NCBI GenBank assembly: GCA_023429825.1
Contig: JAEZDC010000015.1
Coordinates: 1-29,610, forward strand
DNA from: Bacteroidota bacterium
GTDB lineage: Bacteria; Bacteroidota; Bacteroidia; Chitinophagales; Chitinophagaceae
Direction of reading: 5' to 3'
DNA length: 29,610 nt
The notes under the pieces were generated by a model. That model was not told the origin of the DNA and ran no database searches. It saw only the letters and a list, made by a program, of their open reading frames with translations. This document shows positions 7,554-14,865 of this stretch, piece after piece. The position numbers and the translations under genes are program-made. Position 1 is the first letter of the stretch, and the number at the start of each line of letters is the position of its first letter.

Positions 7554-8924
7554 TCAGAATAAATGCTTGTACACTTCTTCAACTTTATTGAGCGCCAATA
7601 TCTGGATATTGAAGCTTTTAGGATTGTAGCTTTTTTTATTGAAGCCGGAGATGATGATCTTTTCAAAACCTAACTTTTCTGCTTCAGCTATACGTTGTTC
7701 TACTTTGTTAACTGCTCTTATCTCGCCGTTCAAACCGATCTCACCGGCAAAGCAGATCTGATGTGGTAACGGAACATCTTCGAAAGAAGAAAGCAAAGCA
7801 CAGATCACAGCAAGATCGATAGACGGGTCTTCAATCTTTAATCCGCCTGCAATATTTAAAAAAACATCTTTCAATCCAAATTGAAAGCCTCCTCTTTTTT
7901 CTAATACAGCAAGGAGTAACTGTAAACGCCTTAGATCGAATCCACTTACAGTTCTCTGCGGTGTGCCATAAACACTTTGAGTGACGAGTGCTTGTACTTC
8001 TATTAATAAGGGTCTTAATCCTTCAACGGTCGCGGCAATAGCAGTTCCACTTAACTGATCATCTCTTTGCGAGATCAAGATCTCTGAGGGATTGGCTACT
8101 ACTTTCATGCCTTCACCCGTCATCTCATAAATTCCTAACTCAGCCGTACTGCCAAACCGGTTCTTTAGAGTTCGAAGAATTCTATACGCATAGTGTCGAT
8201 CACCCTCGAACTGCAGCACTGTATCCACCATGTGCTCGAGGATCTTCGGTCCCGCTATCGTTCCGTCTTTTGTAATATGCCCGATTAGAAAGACCGGTGT
8301 ATTTGTTTCTTTAGCGAAACGCTGCAACTCACCAGCGCATTCTCTTATTTGTGTAATGCTTCCTGCAGAAGAATCTATAAGATTGGATTGTAATGTTTGA
8401 ATAGAATCAACAATTACCAGGTCTGGCCTGAGTTTTTTTATTTCACTAAAGATCGCTTGTGTTGCGGTTTCTGTTAAAAGGTAAAAGTTATCATACTCGA
8501 TCTTAAGCCTGTTAGCCCGCATCTTAATCTGCTGTTCACTTTCTTCACCGCTAATGTATAGGACAGTTATATTTTTTAGTAATAATCCATTTTGTAAAAA
8601 GAGAGTACTCTTTCCAATACCAGGCTCACCTGCAACTAACACAATGCTTCCAGGTACGATGCCTCCGCCTAACACTCTGTTTAGTTCAGCATCGGCAGTG
8701 ATGATTCTATTTTCTTCAGTTATGGTTACTTTATCTAATGCAATTGCTTTTACACTTCTCTTGTCCTGGTGATAATCTTTCCAGCTATTCTCTTTCTTTT
8801 CATTTTTGCTGATCACCTCTTCAATAAAAGTGTTCCATTCATTACATGAAGGACATTTACCTAACCATTTCGTGCTTTCATAACCGCAGTTGCTACAGAA
8901 AAAACTTGTTTTGGTTTTGCTCAT
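7554..8924 (-). CDS. radA: DNA repair protein RadA
   Basis: 456 residues, full length for the family. The N-terminal zinc finger has Cys 10, 13, 24 and 27. The RecA-like ATPase has Walker A GEPGIGKST (~99-107), Walker B LVIVD (~169-173) and the RadA-specific KNRFG motif (254-258). The C-terminal Lon-like domain (from ~300) retains the fold but is not expected to be a protease. RadA promotes branch migration during homologous recombination and in transformation. It is the first gene of a minus-strand run with comF, the beta-helix lipoprotein and the peroxidase. A TATCTTTA box lies 6 nt before the ATG, so its mRNA may have almost no leader. Confidence 0.96.
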   Translation of the reverse strand: MSKTKTSFFCSNCGYESTKWLGKCPSCNEWNTFIEEVISKNEKKENSWKDYHQDKRSVKAIALDKVTITEENRIITADAELNRVLGGGIVPGSIVLVAGEPGIGKSTLFLQNGLLLKNITVLYISGEESEQQIKMRANRLKIEYDNFYLLTETATQAIFSEIKKLRPDLVIVDSIQTLQSNLIDSSAGSITQIRECAGELQRFAKETNTPVFLIGHITKDGTIAGPKILEHMVDTVLQFEGDRHYAYRILRTLKNRFGSTAELGIYEMTGEGMKVVANPSEILISQRDDQLSGTAIAATVEGLRPLLIEVQALVTQSVYGTPQRTVSGFDLRRLQLLLAVLEKRGGFQFGLKDVFLNIAGGLKIEDPSIDLAVICALLSSFEDVPLPHQICFAGEIGLNGEIRAVNKVEQRIAEAEKLGFEKIIISGFNKKSYNPKSFNIQILALNKVEEVYKHLF

Positions 8925-8930
8925 CGGGGA

Positions 8931-8938
8931 TAAAGATA
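8931..8938 (-). promoter_or_regulatory. Candidate -7 box for radA
   Basis: Minus-strand TATCTTTA differs from the Bacteroidota consensus TAnnTTTG at the last base and sits 6 nt before the radA ATG. I see no good TTTG box 19-21 nt upstream, so support is moderate at best. Confidence 0.3.
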
Positions 8939-9003
8939 AAAGAAGAAAGAGGGTTGTTTAATTACTGCTGATGATGTTAGAAACCAGCGTTTTGAAAAGT
9001 AAA

Positions 9004-9027
9004 AGGGTCGGCAAAAATGCCAACCCT
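9004..9027. terminator. Terminator-like hairpin inside a divergent spacer
   Basis: AGGGTCGGC pairs with GCCAACCCT (one C-A mismatch), with a five- to six-base A/T loop. On the minus strand it is followed by TTTTACTTTTC, a fair T-tract; on the plus strand only by GTTTACTTACT. Neither flanking gene is transcribed into it, since both read away. Confidence 0.6.
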
Positions 9028-9122
9028 GTTTACTTACTAACCCATTAAATTCTGCCACTAAATTACAATAATGGGGCACATTGCAAAATAATTTTTGAGT
9101 GTTGTGAAAAACTTCTTTCGTC

Positions 9123-9138
9123 TACGATATCAATCGTA
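9123..9138. promoter_or_regulatory. Inverted repeat, possible operator of the zinc peptidase gene
   Basis: TACGAT-ATCA-ATCGTA is a perfect 6-bp dyad with a 4-nt spacer, about 90 bp before the peptidase ATG and just upstream of an AT-rich TAATTATTTG stretch. The position suits a regulator site. No regulator can be named. Confidence 0.3.
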
Positions 9139-9227
9139 AATAATTATTTGATGAGGCGGACGTTTTGGCAGTATTTAAGAATTTGGCTGTTCATTTGATA
9201 TTATTATTCAATAAAAATCAATTGTTT

Positions 9228-9899
9228 ATGTGGATTTTGATTATTGGGATTATGATAATTAGCTTACTGGTTTCCAGTACGTTAAAAGGAAGATTACAGC
9301 GATACAGCCAGACTCCTTTGAGCTCGGGATTCACCGGTAGAGAGGTGGCAGAGAAGATGCTCCGGGAAAATGGAATATATGATGTTAAAGTGATCAGCAC
9401 AGAAGGATACCTGACAGATCATTACGATCCCACCAAAAAAACCGTGAACTTAAGTCCTGAAATCTATAATGGTCAAAGTATAGCCGCTGCAGCAGTGGCA
9501 GCGCATGAATGCGGGCATGCAGTTCAACACGCTACAGCTTATAGCTGGCTGGCAATGAGAAGCACTTTGGTGCCCGTTGTGCAGTTTGGCGGCACGATAG
9601 TTCCTTGGGTTTTGATCGGGGGAATAATCCTGGTCAACTCTCTTCCGTGGTTATTACTTGCAGGCATCATTCTGTTTGCTATGACTACTCTTTTCTCTTT
9701 TATCACCTTACCTGTGGAGTTTGATGCAAGCAAAAGAGCACTTGCATGGCTGGAGCAAACTAGTATCACAAACAGAAATGAACAACCAAAAGCGAAGGAT
9801 GCTTTGAAGTGGGCTGCGATGACTTATGTGGTGGCCGCAATATCTTCATTGGTTACTTTATTATACTACGTCTCAATTTACAGCAACAGGAGAAGCTAA
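9228..9899 (+). CDS. Membrane zinc metallopeptidase, YugP family
   Basis: 223 residues from the ATG at 9228, giving MWILIIGIMIISLLVSS, the membrane helix that opens this family; the longer frame from TTG 9165 would add 21 atypical residues. Features: N-terminal helix, then FTGREVAEKMLRENGI, then the zinc motif HECGH in AAHECGHAVQHA, two central membrane segments (WVLIGGIILVNSL; LLLAGIILFAMTTLFSF), LPVEFDASKRALAWL, and a last helix. This is the Zn_peptidase_2 arrangement. Its natural substrates are unknown. It stands alone, divergent from radA and converging on rng, with a bidirectional terminator after it. Confidence 0.9.
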   Translation: MWILIIGIMIISLLVSSTLKGRLQRYSQTPLSSGFTGREVAEKMLRENGIYDVKVISTEGYLTDHYDPTKKTVNLSPEIYNGQSIAAAAVAAHECGHAVQHATAYSWLAMRSTLVPVVQFGGTIVPWVLIGGIILVNSLPWLLLAGIILFAMTTLFSFITLPVEFDASKRALAWLEQTSITNRNEQPKAKDALKWAAMTYVVAAISSLVTLLYYVSIYSNRRS

Positions 9900-9901
9900 A
9901 A

Positions 9902-9930
9902 GAAAAGAGCCACAATGAGCGGCTCTTTTC
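9902..9930. terminator. Bidirectional terminator between the zinc peptidase gene and rng
   Basis: Perfect 10-bp stem GAAAAGAGCC (9902-9911) / GGCTCTTTTC (9921-9930). A T-rich tract follows on both strands. It fills the 32-bp gap between two converging stops. Confidence 0.9.
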
Positions 9931-9931
9931 T

Positions 9932-11482
9932 TTAAAATTTTATCTCTTCCTCATTCTGATCAAAAAAATGGAATTCGGTGAGTTGATAGTTCGTGTTCGG
10001 CATCACCTTCAGTTTCACCTGGTGTTTTCTTTGCCATTTACTTTTAATAGATCTTCCCCACCAGCCTTTAATAAGATGTGAATGCAGGATCGGGTGCGTC
10101 ACCAACGTTAAGTTCTTGTGCTGGTGCGTTACAAGATATAGCAGGCGCTTTTCAATTTCATCTTCCAGCAATAATGTGGAAGTGATCTTTCCGGTTCCAT
10201 TACATGAAGGACAATTCTCGGAAGTATTGATGTTCACTTCGGGTCTCATCCGCTGCCGGGTGATCTGCATTAACCCAAACTTAGAGATAGGTAACACAGC
10301 ATGTTTTGCTCTATCACTTCTCATAAAAGTCTCCATTGCTTCCTGTACTTTCTTTTTATTGTCGGGCAACTTCATATCAATGAAATCAACAACAATAATT
10401 CCGCCTATATCTCTTAACCTAAGCTGTCTTGCCAGTTCCTCCGCAGCTTCAAGATTAGTTTGCAGTGCATTCTCTTCCTGGTTATTACTTACGCTCTTGT
10501 AACCACTGTTTACATCAATTACATGTAGAGCTTCTGTATGTTCGATGATAAGATAAGCGCCACTGTCGAGATTAACGGTCTTACCAAAAGCGGCTTTCAC
10601 CTGTTTGGTTACACCATATTGATCAAAAACAGGTAAGCCGTTATTGTAGTGGGATACGATCTCGGCTTTATCCGGGAAGATTCGCTGGATATAAGTTTTG
10701 GTATCTGTGTAGATATTACGATCATTAATGATGATTCGATTGAAGTCTTCATTAAGCAGATCTCTTAAAATACTAGTTGTTTTATTCTCCTCGCTCATGA
10801 TCCTCACCGGAGGAGTTGCATTACGAAGATTGTGTTGAATACTCTTCCACATTTCAATCAACGATAACAGATCTTCGTGCAATTCTGCCGTTTTTTTCCC
10901 TTCTGCAGCAGTCCTTACAATCACTCCAAAATTCTTAGGCTTGATCGCCTCAACAATCTTATGCAATCTTTTTCTTTCTTCAGATGAATGTATCTTTTTA
11001 GATACAGCAACTATTTCATTGAAAGGAGTAACAACTACAAATCTTCCGGGAAGGGATATCTCACAGCTTAATCGCGGACCCTTGGCCGCAATAGGTTCTT
11101 TTAAGATCTGTACAAGTATATTAGGCTTGCCATTCAATACTTCATTGATCTTACCTGTTTTTACAATCTCCGGCTCAATCTGGAATTTTGTAAAATCAAG
11201 TTCGCCGCTTTTATCATTCATCGCCATCTGCGTGAACTTTAAAATAGAACGAGCATAGGGACTAAGATCAGTATAATGTAGAAATGCGTCTTTTTCAAAG
11301 CCTACATCCACAAATGCGGCATTTAGCCCGGGAATAAGCTTTTTTACCTTTCCGAGGTACAGATCTCCTACGGCAAAACTTGCATCTGTTTTTTCATGAT
11401 GCAACTCCACCAGTTTTTTATCTTCTAATAATGCAATCTCTACACCTGTAGCAGCTGCATTAATAATTAGTTCTTTGTTCAC
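9932..11482 (-). CDS. rng: Ribonuclease G (Rne/Rng family)
   Basis: 516 residues from a GTG at 11482 (MNKELIINAAATG). An S1 RNA-binding domain (~36-120, with GDLYLGKVKKLIPGLNAAFV) leads into the RNase H-like and DNase I-like catalytic core with the two metal-binding aspartates in HVIDVNSGY and IIVVDFIDM, and the zinc-link CPSCNGTG (424-431), which joins two subunits. It lacks the long C-terminal scaffold of E. coli RNase E, so it is RNase G-like in length. The role is endonucleolytic rRNA maturation and mRNA decay. It is the last gene of the HU-TPR-Cox24-like run but is separated by a strong terminator and by its own TACTTTTG box, so probably has its own promoter. Confidence 0.95.
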   Translation of the reverse strand: MNKELIINAAATGVEIALLEDKKLVELHHEKTDASFAVGDLYLGKVKKLIPGLNAAFVDVGFEKDAFLHYTDLSPYARSILKFTQMAMNDKSGELDFTKFQIEPEIVKTGKINEVLNGKPNILVQILKEPIAAKGPRLSCEISLPGRFVVVTPFNEIVAVSKKIHSSEERKRLHKIVEAIKPKNFGVIVRTAAEGKKTAELHEDLLSLIEMWKSIQHNLRNATPPVRIMSEENKTTSILRDLLNEDFNRIIINDRNIYTDTKTYIQRIFPDKAEIVSHYNNGLPVFDQYGVTKQVKAAFGKTVNLDSGAYLIIEHTEALHVIDVNSGYKSVSNNQEENALQTNLEAAEELARQLRLRDIGGIIVVDFIDMKLPDNKKKVQEAMETFMRSDRAKHAVLPISKFGLMQITRQRMRPEVNINTSENCPSCNGTGKITSTLLLEDEIEKRLLYLVTHQHKNLTLVTHPILHSHLIKGWWGRSIKSKWQRKHQVKLKVMPNTNYQLTEFHFFDQNEEEIKF

Positions 11483-11540
11483 TGATTCGCAACTTTTAAA
11501 TCATCAATCGTTAGTACATACCAAAGCCAGGTAACAAATC

Positions 11541-11548
11541 CAAAAGTA
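11541..11548 (-). promoter_or_regulatory. Candidate rng promoter, -7 box
   Basis: Minus-strand TACTTTTG matches TAnnTTTG exactly, about 60 nt before the rng GTG and just after the terminator of the preceding gene. A T-rich TTTTCC stretch stands near the expected -33 distance. Confidence 0.45.
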
Positions 11549-11619
11549 TCCTGACACTGAAAAGGAAAAGGAAGGAAAAGGTAAGTTGCAGCGAAAGGAA
11601 ATGATGATCTTGAAAAGAA

Positions 11620-11654
11620 ATTCAAATGCCGAAATCAGCTTCCGGCATTTGAAT
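11620..11654 (-). terminator. Strong terminator between the 31-aa gene and rng
   Basis: Perfect 12-bp stem (11620-11631 with 11643-11654, ATTCAAATGCCG and its complement) and an 11-nt loop, followed on the minus strand by TTTCTTTTC. It begins 14 nt after the stop of the small basic protein gene. Confidence 0.85.
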
Positions 11655-11668
11655 GACGGCGAAGAAGC

Positions 11669-11764
11669 TTATTTGTTCTTCTTCTTATGACGATTCTTTC
11701 TTAATCTTTTTTTGCGTTTGTGCGTCGCAATTTTATGACGCTTTCTCTTTTTACCACAAGGCAT
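11669..11764 (-). CDS. 31-residue Cox24/mS38-like (AURKAIP1/COX24 domain) basic protein
   Basis: A complete frame of 31 codons, ATG at 11764 to TAA at 11669. The protein begins MPCGKKRKRHKIATHK and is more than half Lys, Arg and His. This is the short Cox24_C-type peptide annotated across Bacteroidota as an AURKAIP1/COX24 domain protein, related in sequence to the C-terminus of mitochondrial ribosomal protein mS38. By that relation it is probably a ribosome-bound peptide (inference). It is 29 bp downstream of the TPR gene and followed at once by a 12-bp-stem terminator, which supports it as a real expressed gene. It is below usual ORF length cut-offs. Confidence 0.85.
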   Translation of the reverse strand: MPCGKKRKRHKIATHKRKKRLRKNRHKKKNK

Positions 11765-11793
11765 CTCTAAAATGATTTTCGGTTATTAAAAAT

Positions 11794-12648
11794 TTATTTT
11801 TTCAGCTCTTTGATCCTGTCTTCCACTTCATGGTGAAATTCAGGTTGCTGTATTTGTTTTAAAGATCTCTCGTAAAAGGCAATTGCCTTTGTTTTCTCAC
11901 CCTTTCTTTCGTACGCTTCTGCCATTCTTAAAATGATCTCCAGGTTGTCTGGTTCTTTATTAAGGATAATAGTGAAGCGTTCTATAGCTTTATCCAACTG
12001 CCCACTTTTCAATCCACCCAAAGCCAATACCTTCTGTGCATACATGTTGTTTGGATTAGCTTCAGCAACTTTTCTTACCGGAAGAATTCCTTCCATCGGG
12101 TTGTCTGAAATATTACCGAAGATGTAGCATGCACCCAATCCGATCTTACTTGAATCATTGGCCGGATTTATCTCCAAAGCCTTTTCGAAAAGAACTTTTG
12201 CATTTGTTGCCATCCAGTTTACAAGCTGAGTATTATCCTCATCCGGCAAACGGCTTTCCAGCAAATGGGCTGCAAATGTGAGGCTTTTTTCAGAATTTTC
12301 CAACTTAGCCGCTTCTGCAGTGTACCAGGCATAAGGCACAAAGGCATGTAAACTGTCTCGCCAATAGCTGGCTAAACTGTGATAGGTATGTAGTTTATCT
12401 TCTTTGGAATGAACTTTCGAAGCCGTATCTTCTAAAATAGCGAGGTGGTTGAGCTGATGCGGCTGTAAATGGCTTTTGAAATCATCAAGTATCTGGGAAA
12501 AAGAAACTGTTCCAGCTACAACGTTCTGCTTCTCAGCAGTTTTGTTTTTAGCAGGAACAGTTCTACCAAATAGATATAAAATACTTAAAAGAATAATTCC
12601 ACCGGCTATTACGAAAGCCTGTTGTTTAGTCCTCAGTATCGTCGTCAC
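11794..12648 (-). CDS. Membrane-anchored tetratricopeptide repeat protein
   Basis: About 284 residues. I start it at GTG 12648 (MTTILRTKQQAF); the frame also allows TTG 12666. Either start overlaps the end of the HU gene (stop at 12626), so the two are probably translationally coupled. One N-terminal membrane helix (AFVIAGGIILLSILYLFG) is followed by a soluble region of helical pairs; the clearest TPRs are in the C-terminal half (FEKALEINPANDSSKIGLG; AQKVLALGGLKSGQLDKAIE; NLEIILRMAEAYERKGEKTK). A scaffold for protein-protein contacts at the inner membrane is the likely role; no specific partner can be named. Position between HU and the Cox24-like gene suggests one transcript. Confidence 0.85.
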   Translation of the reverse strand: MTTILRTKQQAFVIAGGIILLSILYLFGRTVPAKNKTAEKQNVVAGTVSFSQILDDFKSHLQPHQLNHLAILEDTASKVHSKEDKLHTYHSLASYWRDSLHAFVPYAWYTAEAAKLENSEKSLTFAAHLLESRLPDEDNTQLVNWMATNAKVLFEKALEINPANDSSKIGLGACYIFGNISDNPMEGILPVRKVAEANPNNMYAQKVLALGGLKSGQLDKAIERFTIILNKEPDNLEIILRMAEAYERKGEKTKAIAFYERSLKQIQQPEFHHEVEDRIKELKK

Positions 12649-12958
12649 TTTCAGGTTTTGGTACAAAAGTACCAGGTTGGATCTTTTCTTTTACTTCATT
12701 CACAAATTCTTTTGAAGGTTTGAAAGCCGGGATGTAATGCTCCGGAATTTCTACCGCAATGTTTTTCTTTATGTTACGACCAATTTTCGCCGCTCTTTTC
12801 TTTACAATGAAGCTTCCGAAACCACGGATGTAAATGTTTTCCCCTTTAGAAAGATTCTCTTTTACTTCTTTAAAGAAAGATTCCAGAGAAACCAGAACAT
12901 CAACCTTAGGGATGCCGGTCTTTTCGGAGATATTATTAATCAGATCGGACTTTCTCAT
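12626..12958 (-). CDS. HU/IHF-family DNA-binding protein
   Basis: 110 residues. It has the HU fold sequence: RKSDLINNISEKTGIPK, helix 2, then GENIYIRGFGSFIVKKRAAKIGRN, the strand-turn before the DNA-binding arm, and IPAFKPSKEFVNEVK at the end of the core. The arm reads NIKKNIAVEIPEHYIPAF in place of the E. coli NPQTG form. A short acidic tail (ESDDDTED) follows. HU-type proteins bend and compact DNA. It is the first gene of a minus-strand run and diverges from mutY across a 192-bp spacer. A CATCTTTG box, one base off consensus, lies ~50 nt before the ATG with TTG 18 nt further upstream. Confidence 0.93.
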   Translation of the reverse strand: MRKSDLINNISEKTGIPKVDVLVSLESFFKEVKENLSKGENIYIRGFGSFIVKKRAAKIGRNIKKNIAVEIPEHYIPAFKPSKEFVNEVKEKIQPGTFVPKPESDDDTED

Positions 12959-13070
12959 TGGACTATATTGATTTTTAATTGAATATTAATTCCCTAAGTT
13001 ACAACAAAGATGCCAGCCCAAAACAGAATGCAATGTTTTTTTCAATTGTTGGATGTTGAGCCTTAGGTTA

Positions 13071-13080
13071 TTGCATGCAA
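13071..13080. promoter_or_regulatory. 10-bp perfect palindrome between HU and mutY
   Basis: TTGCATGCAA lies in the middle of the divergent spacer, so it could be a regulator site for either gene. Short palindromes also arise by chance in AT-rich DNA. Confidence 0.2.
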
Positions 13081-13150
13081 ATTAATAAATCAAACTATTT
13101 AAAGCTATGAAAGCTACAGTTAGTTTGACTTTGAGTAGTTTATTTGTGAG

Positions 13151-14215
13151 ATGAAAGCCAGCTTTACTGCGTTGTTACTGAAGTGGAATGAAGAAATAAA
13201 TGATCGAAAAATGCCGTGGAAGGGAGAAAAAGACCCATATAAGATCTGGCTGAGTGAGGTAATCCTTCAACAAACCCGTGTAGAGCAAGGCTGGAATTAT
13301 TATGAGAAATTTATCAGTAAGTACCCCTCAATTAAGCATTTAGCAAGGGCTAAAGATGAAGATGCATTCAAGCTCTGGGAAGGATTAGGATACTATTCAA
13401 GGTGTAAAAACCTTCTTTATACCGCCAGGGAGATTGCTATTAACCATAAAGGAGTTTTTCCTAATGCTTACGATGATATACTGAAGTTAAAAGGAGTTGG
13501 TCCATACATCGCTTCAGCAATTGCTTCTTTTGCTTACCAGCTTCCTTATGCTGTATTGGATGGAAATGTGCTTAGGGTTTTATCACGCATATACGGCATA
13601 GAAACACCTATTGATAGTAATGAGGGAAAGAAAGAGTTTACTGCGTTAGCACAAAGAAATTTAGATAAAAAATCGCCGGATAAATACAACCAGGCTATCA
13701 TGGACTTTGGTGCTACAGTTTGCAAACCTGTTCCACTATGTAGTATTTGTCCAATGAAAAAGATATGTGGTGCGTACAAAGAAGGACTGGTTAACCATCT
13801 CCCGGTAAAGGAAAAGGTACTGCAGAAAAAACTTCGTTGGTTTTACTATTTTCTTTTTGAAATAGACGGAAAGTTCCTTATTCATAAACGAACAGGAAAA
13901 GACATCTGGCAAAACCTGTTTGAATTTTACTGCTTCGAAAGTGCTGATGAAATAAAATGGAACGGTGAACTCATCAAAAACTGGCTAAGGCAACAGTTGG
14001 AAGTGAGGCGATATGAGCTACTGGAGACATCTCCCGTGTACATACAGCAACTCACGCATCAAAAAATCAAAGGGCAATTTGTAAGGTTCAGGCTGGGAGC
14101 AGTTCCTAAAAGCCTGACGCATTATACTCTGGCCGGAGCAAAAGAATTAAAGAAACTGCCTTTTCCGAAATTCATTAACCAGTATTTAGAGGAAACGCAG
14201 TTAAGAATATTTTAG
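13151..14215 (+). CDS. mutY: A/G-specific adenine DNA glycosylase
   Basis: 354 residues. MutY removes adenine opposite 8-oxoguanine. Seen: MPWKGEKDPYKIWLSEVILQ with catalytic Glu36, the helix-hairpin-helix LKGVGPYIASAIASFA, VLDGNVLRV with Asp137, the iron-sulfur cluster cysteines (191, 197, 200, 206), and a C-terminal NUDIX-like domain from ~225 that senses 8-oxoG (KFLIHKRTGKDIWQNLFEF). The cluster spacing is C-X5-C-X2-C-X5-C, one residue shorter in the first loop than the E. coli C-X6. It leads the mutY-ssb-gldE-gldD cluster, which is conserved in Bacteroidota. A dispersed repeat (copy C) begins 12 nt after the stop. Confidence 0.95.
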   Translation: MKASFTALLLKWNEEINDRKMPWKGEKDPYKIWLSEVILQQTRVEQGWNYYEKFISKYPSIKHLARAKDEDAFKLWEGLGYYSRCKNLLYTAREIAINHKGVFPNAYDDILKLKGVGPYIASAIASFAYQLPYAVLDGNVLRVLSRIYGIETPIDSNEGKKEFTALAQRNLDKKSPDKYNQAIMDFGATVCKPVPLCSICPMKKICGAYKEGLVNHLPVKEKVLQKKLRWFYYFLFEIDGKFLIHKRTGKDIWQNLFEFYCFESADEIKWNGELIKNWLRQQLEVRRYELLETSPVYIQQLTHQKIKGQFVRFRLGAVPKSLTHYTLAGAKELKKLPFPKFINQYLEETQLRIF

Positions 14216-14227
14216 CGTTTCCTGCTG

Positions 14228-14270
14228 AATAGCGATATGAATGCACAAGAGTGCGACGCAACGAAGCTTA
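14228..14270 (+). repeat. Dispersed 43-bp repeat, copy C
   Basis: Begins AATAGCG, contains the core CAAGAGTGCGACGCAACG, and lies in sense immediately after the mutY stop, in the mutY-ssb spacer. Confidence 0.75.
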
Positions 14271-14381
14271 ATAGATATTCTGCACCCTACTCCAAAAAAA
14301 ATTGCTTTCTTTCTTTTATTTTCACACAAAAGACTAATTTTAAAACTAATCTATTGAACAGCAGAACCAAAAACCAACCGT

Positions 14382-14822
14382 ATGAGAGGCGTTAACAGAG
14401 TAATGTTAATTGGTAACCTGGGAAAAGACCCCGATGTGCAACATCTTGAAGGAAACATCGGCGTTGCAAAATTTCCGCTTGCCACAACAGAAACTTACAA
14501 AGACAGATCGGGCAAATTAGTATCGCAAACAGAATGGCACACAGTAGTATTGTGGCGTGGTTTAGCTGAACTTGCTCAAAAGTATCTGCACAAAGGCAGC
14601 CTTATTTATGTTGAGGGTCGTTTGAGAACCCGCAGTTGGGAAGACAAAGAAGGCAACAAAAAATTTGCTACAGAGGTTGTTGGAGATAATCTCATCATGC
14701 TTGATAAAAGAGGCGAAGGCCATCACTTTCATGCAAACGGTGCAGAAGGTGGAATGGAAGGATATGCAGCAGAGGATGTGCCTCCTACACTGAGTGAAGG
14801 CTCTGAGAATCTTCCGTTTTAA
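14382..14822 (+). CDS. ssb: Single-stranded DNA-binding protein
   Basis: 146 residues. The OB-fold starts MRGVNRVMLIGNLGKDPDV, has the ssDNA-stacking aromatic region SQTEWHTVVLWRGLAELAQ and the strand LIYVEGRLRTRSWEDKEGN. A short linker with HHFHANG leads to the C-terminal tip SEGSENLPF, the protein-interaction peptide that recruits repair and replication partners; it is less acidic than the E. coli DDDIPF. SSB coats single strands during replication and repair. It lies between mutY and gldE, and the 44 bp to gldE contain no terminator. Confidence 0.95.
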   Translation: MRGVNRVMLIGNLGKDPDVQHLEGNIGVAKFPLATTETYKDRSGKLVSQTEWHTVVLWRGLAELAQKYLHKGSLIYVEGRLRTRSWEDKEGNKKFATEVVGDNLIMLDKRGEGHHFHANGAEGGMEGYAAEDVPPTLSEGSENLPF

Positions 14823-14865
14823 TATGCAGTGAGCGCTGCTCTATTTTTCATGAAAAAATGTTGAG

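Larger units (their letters stand above)
8925..9227. other. 303-bp divergent spacer between radA and the zinc peptidase gene
   Basis: No protein gene. It holds, in order: a radA-proximal box TATCTTTA (8931-8938, minus), a terminator-like hairpin (9004-9027), a perfect 6+6 inverted repeat TACGAT/ATCGTA (9123-9138), and an AT-rich stretch before the peptidase start. The hairpin is unexpected between divergent genes and may close an unannotated small RNA. Confidence 0.5.

Noticed and set aside
9165..9227. A TTG start giving 21 more residues to the zinc peptidase
   Set aside because: The family begins with the membrane helix at MWILIIG; the extra residues are not typical and the ATG is better.
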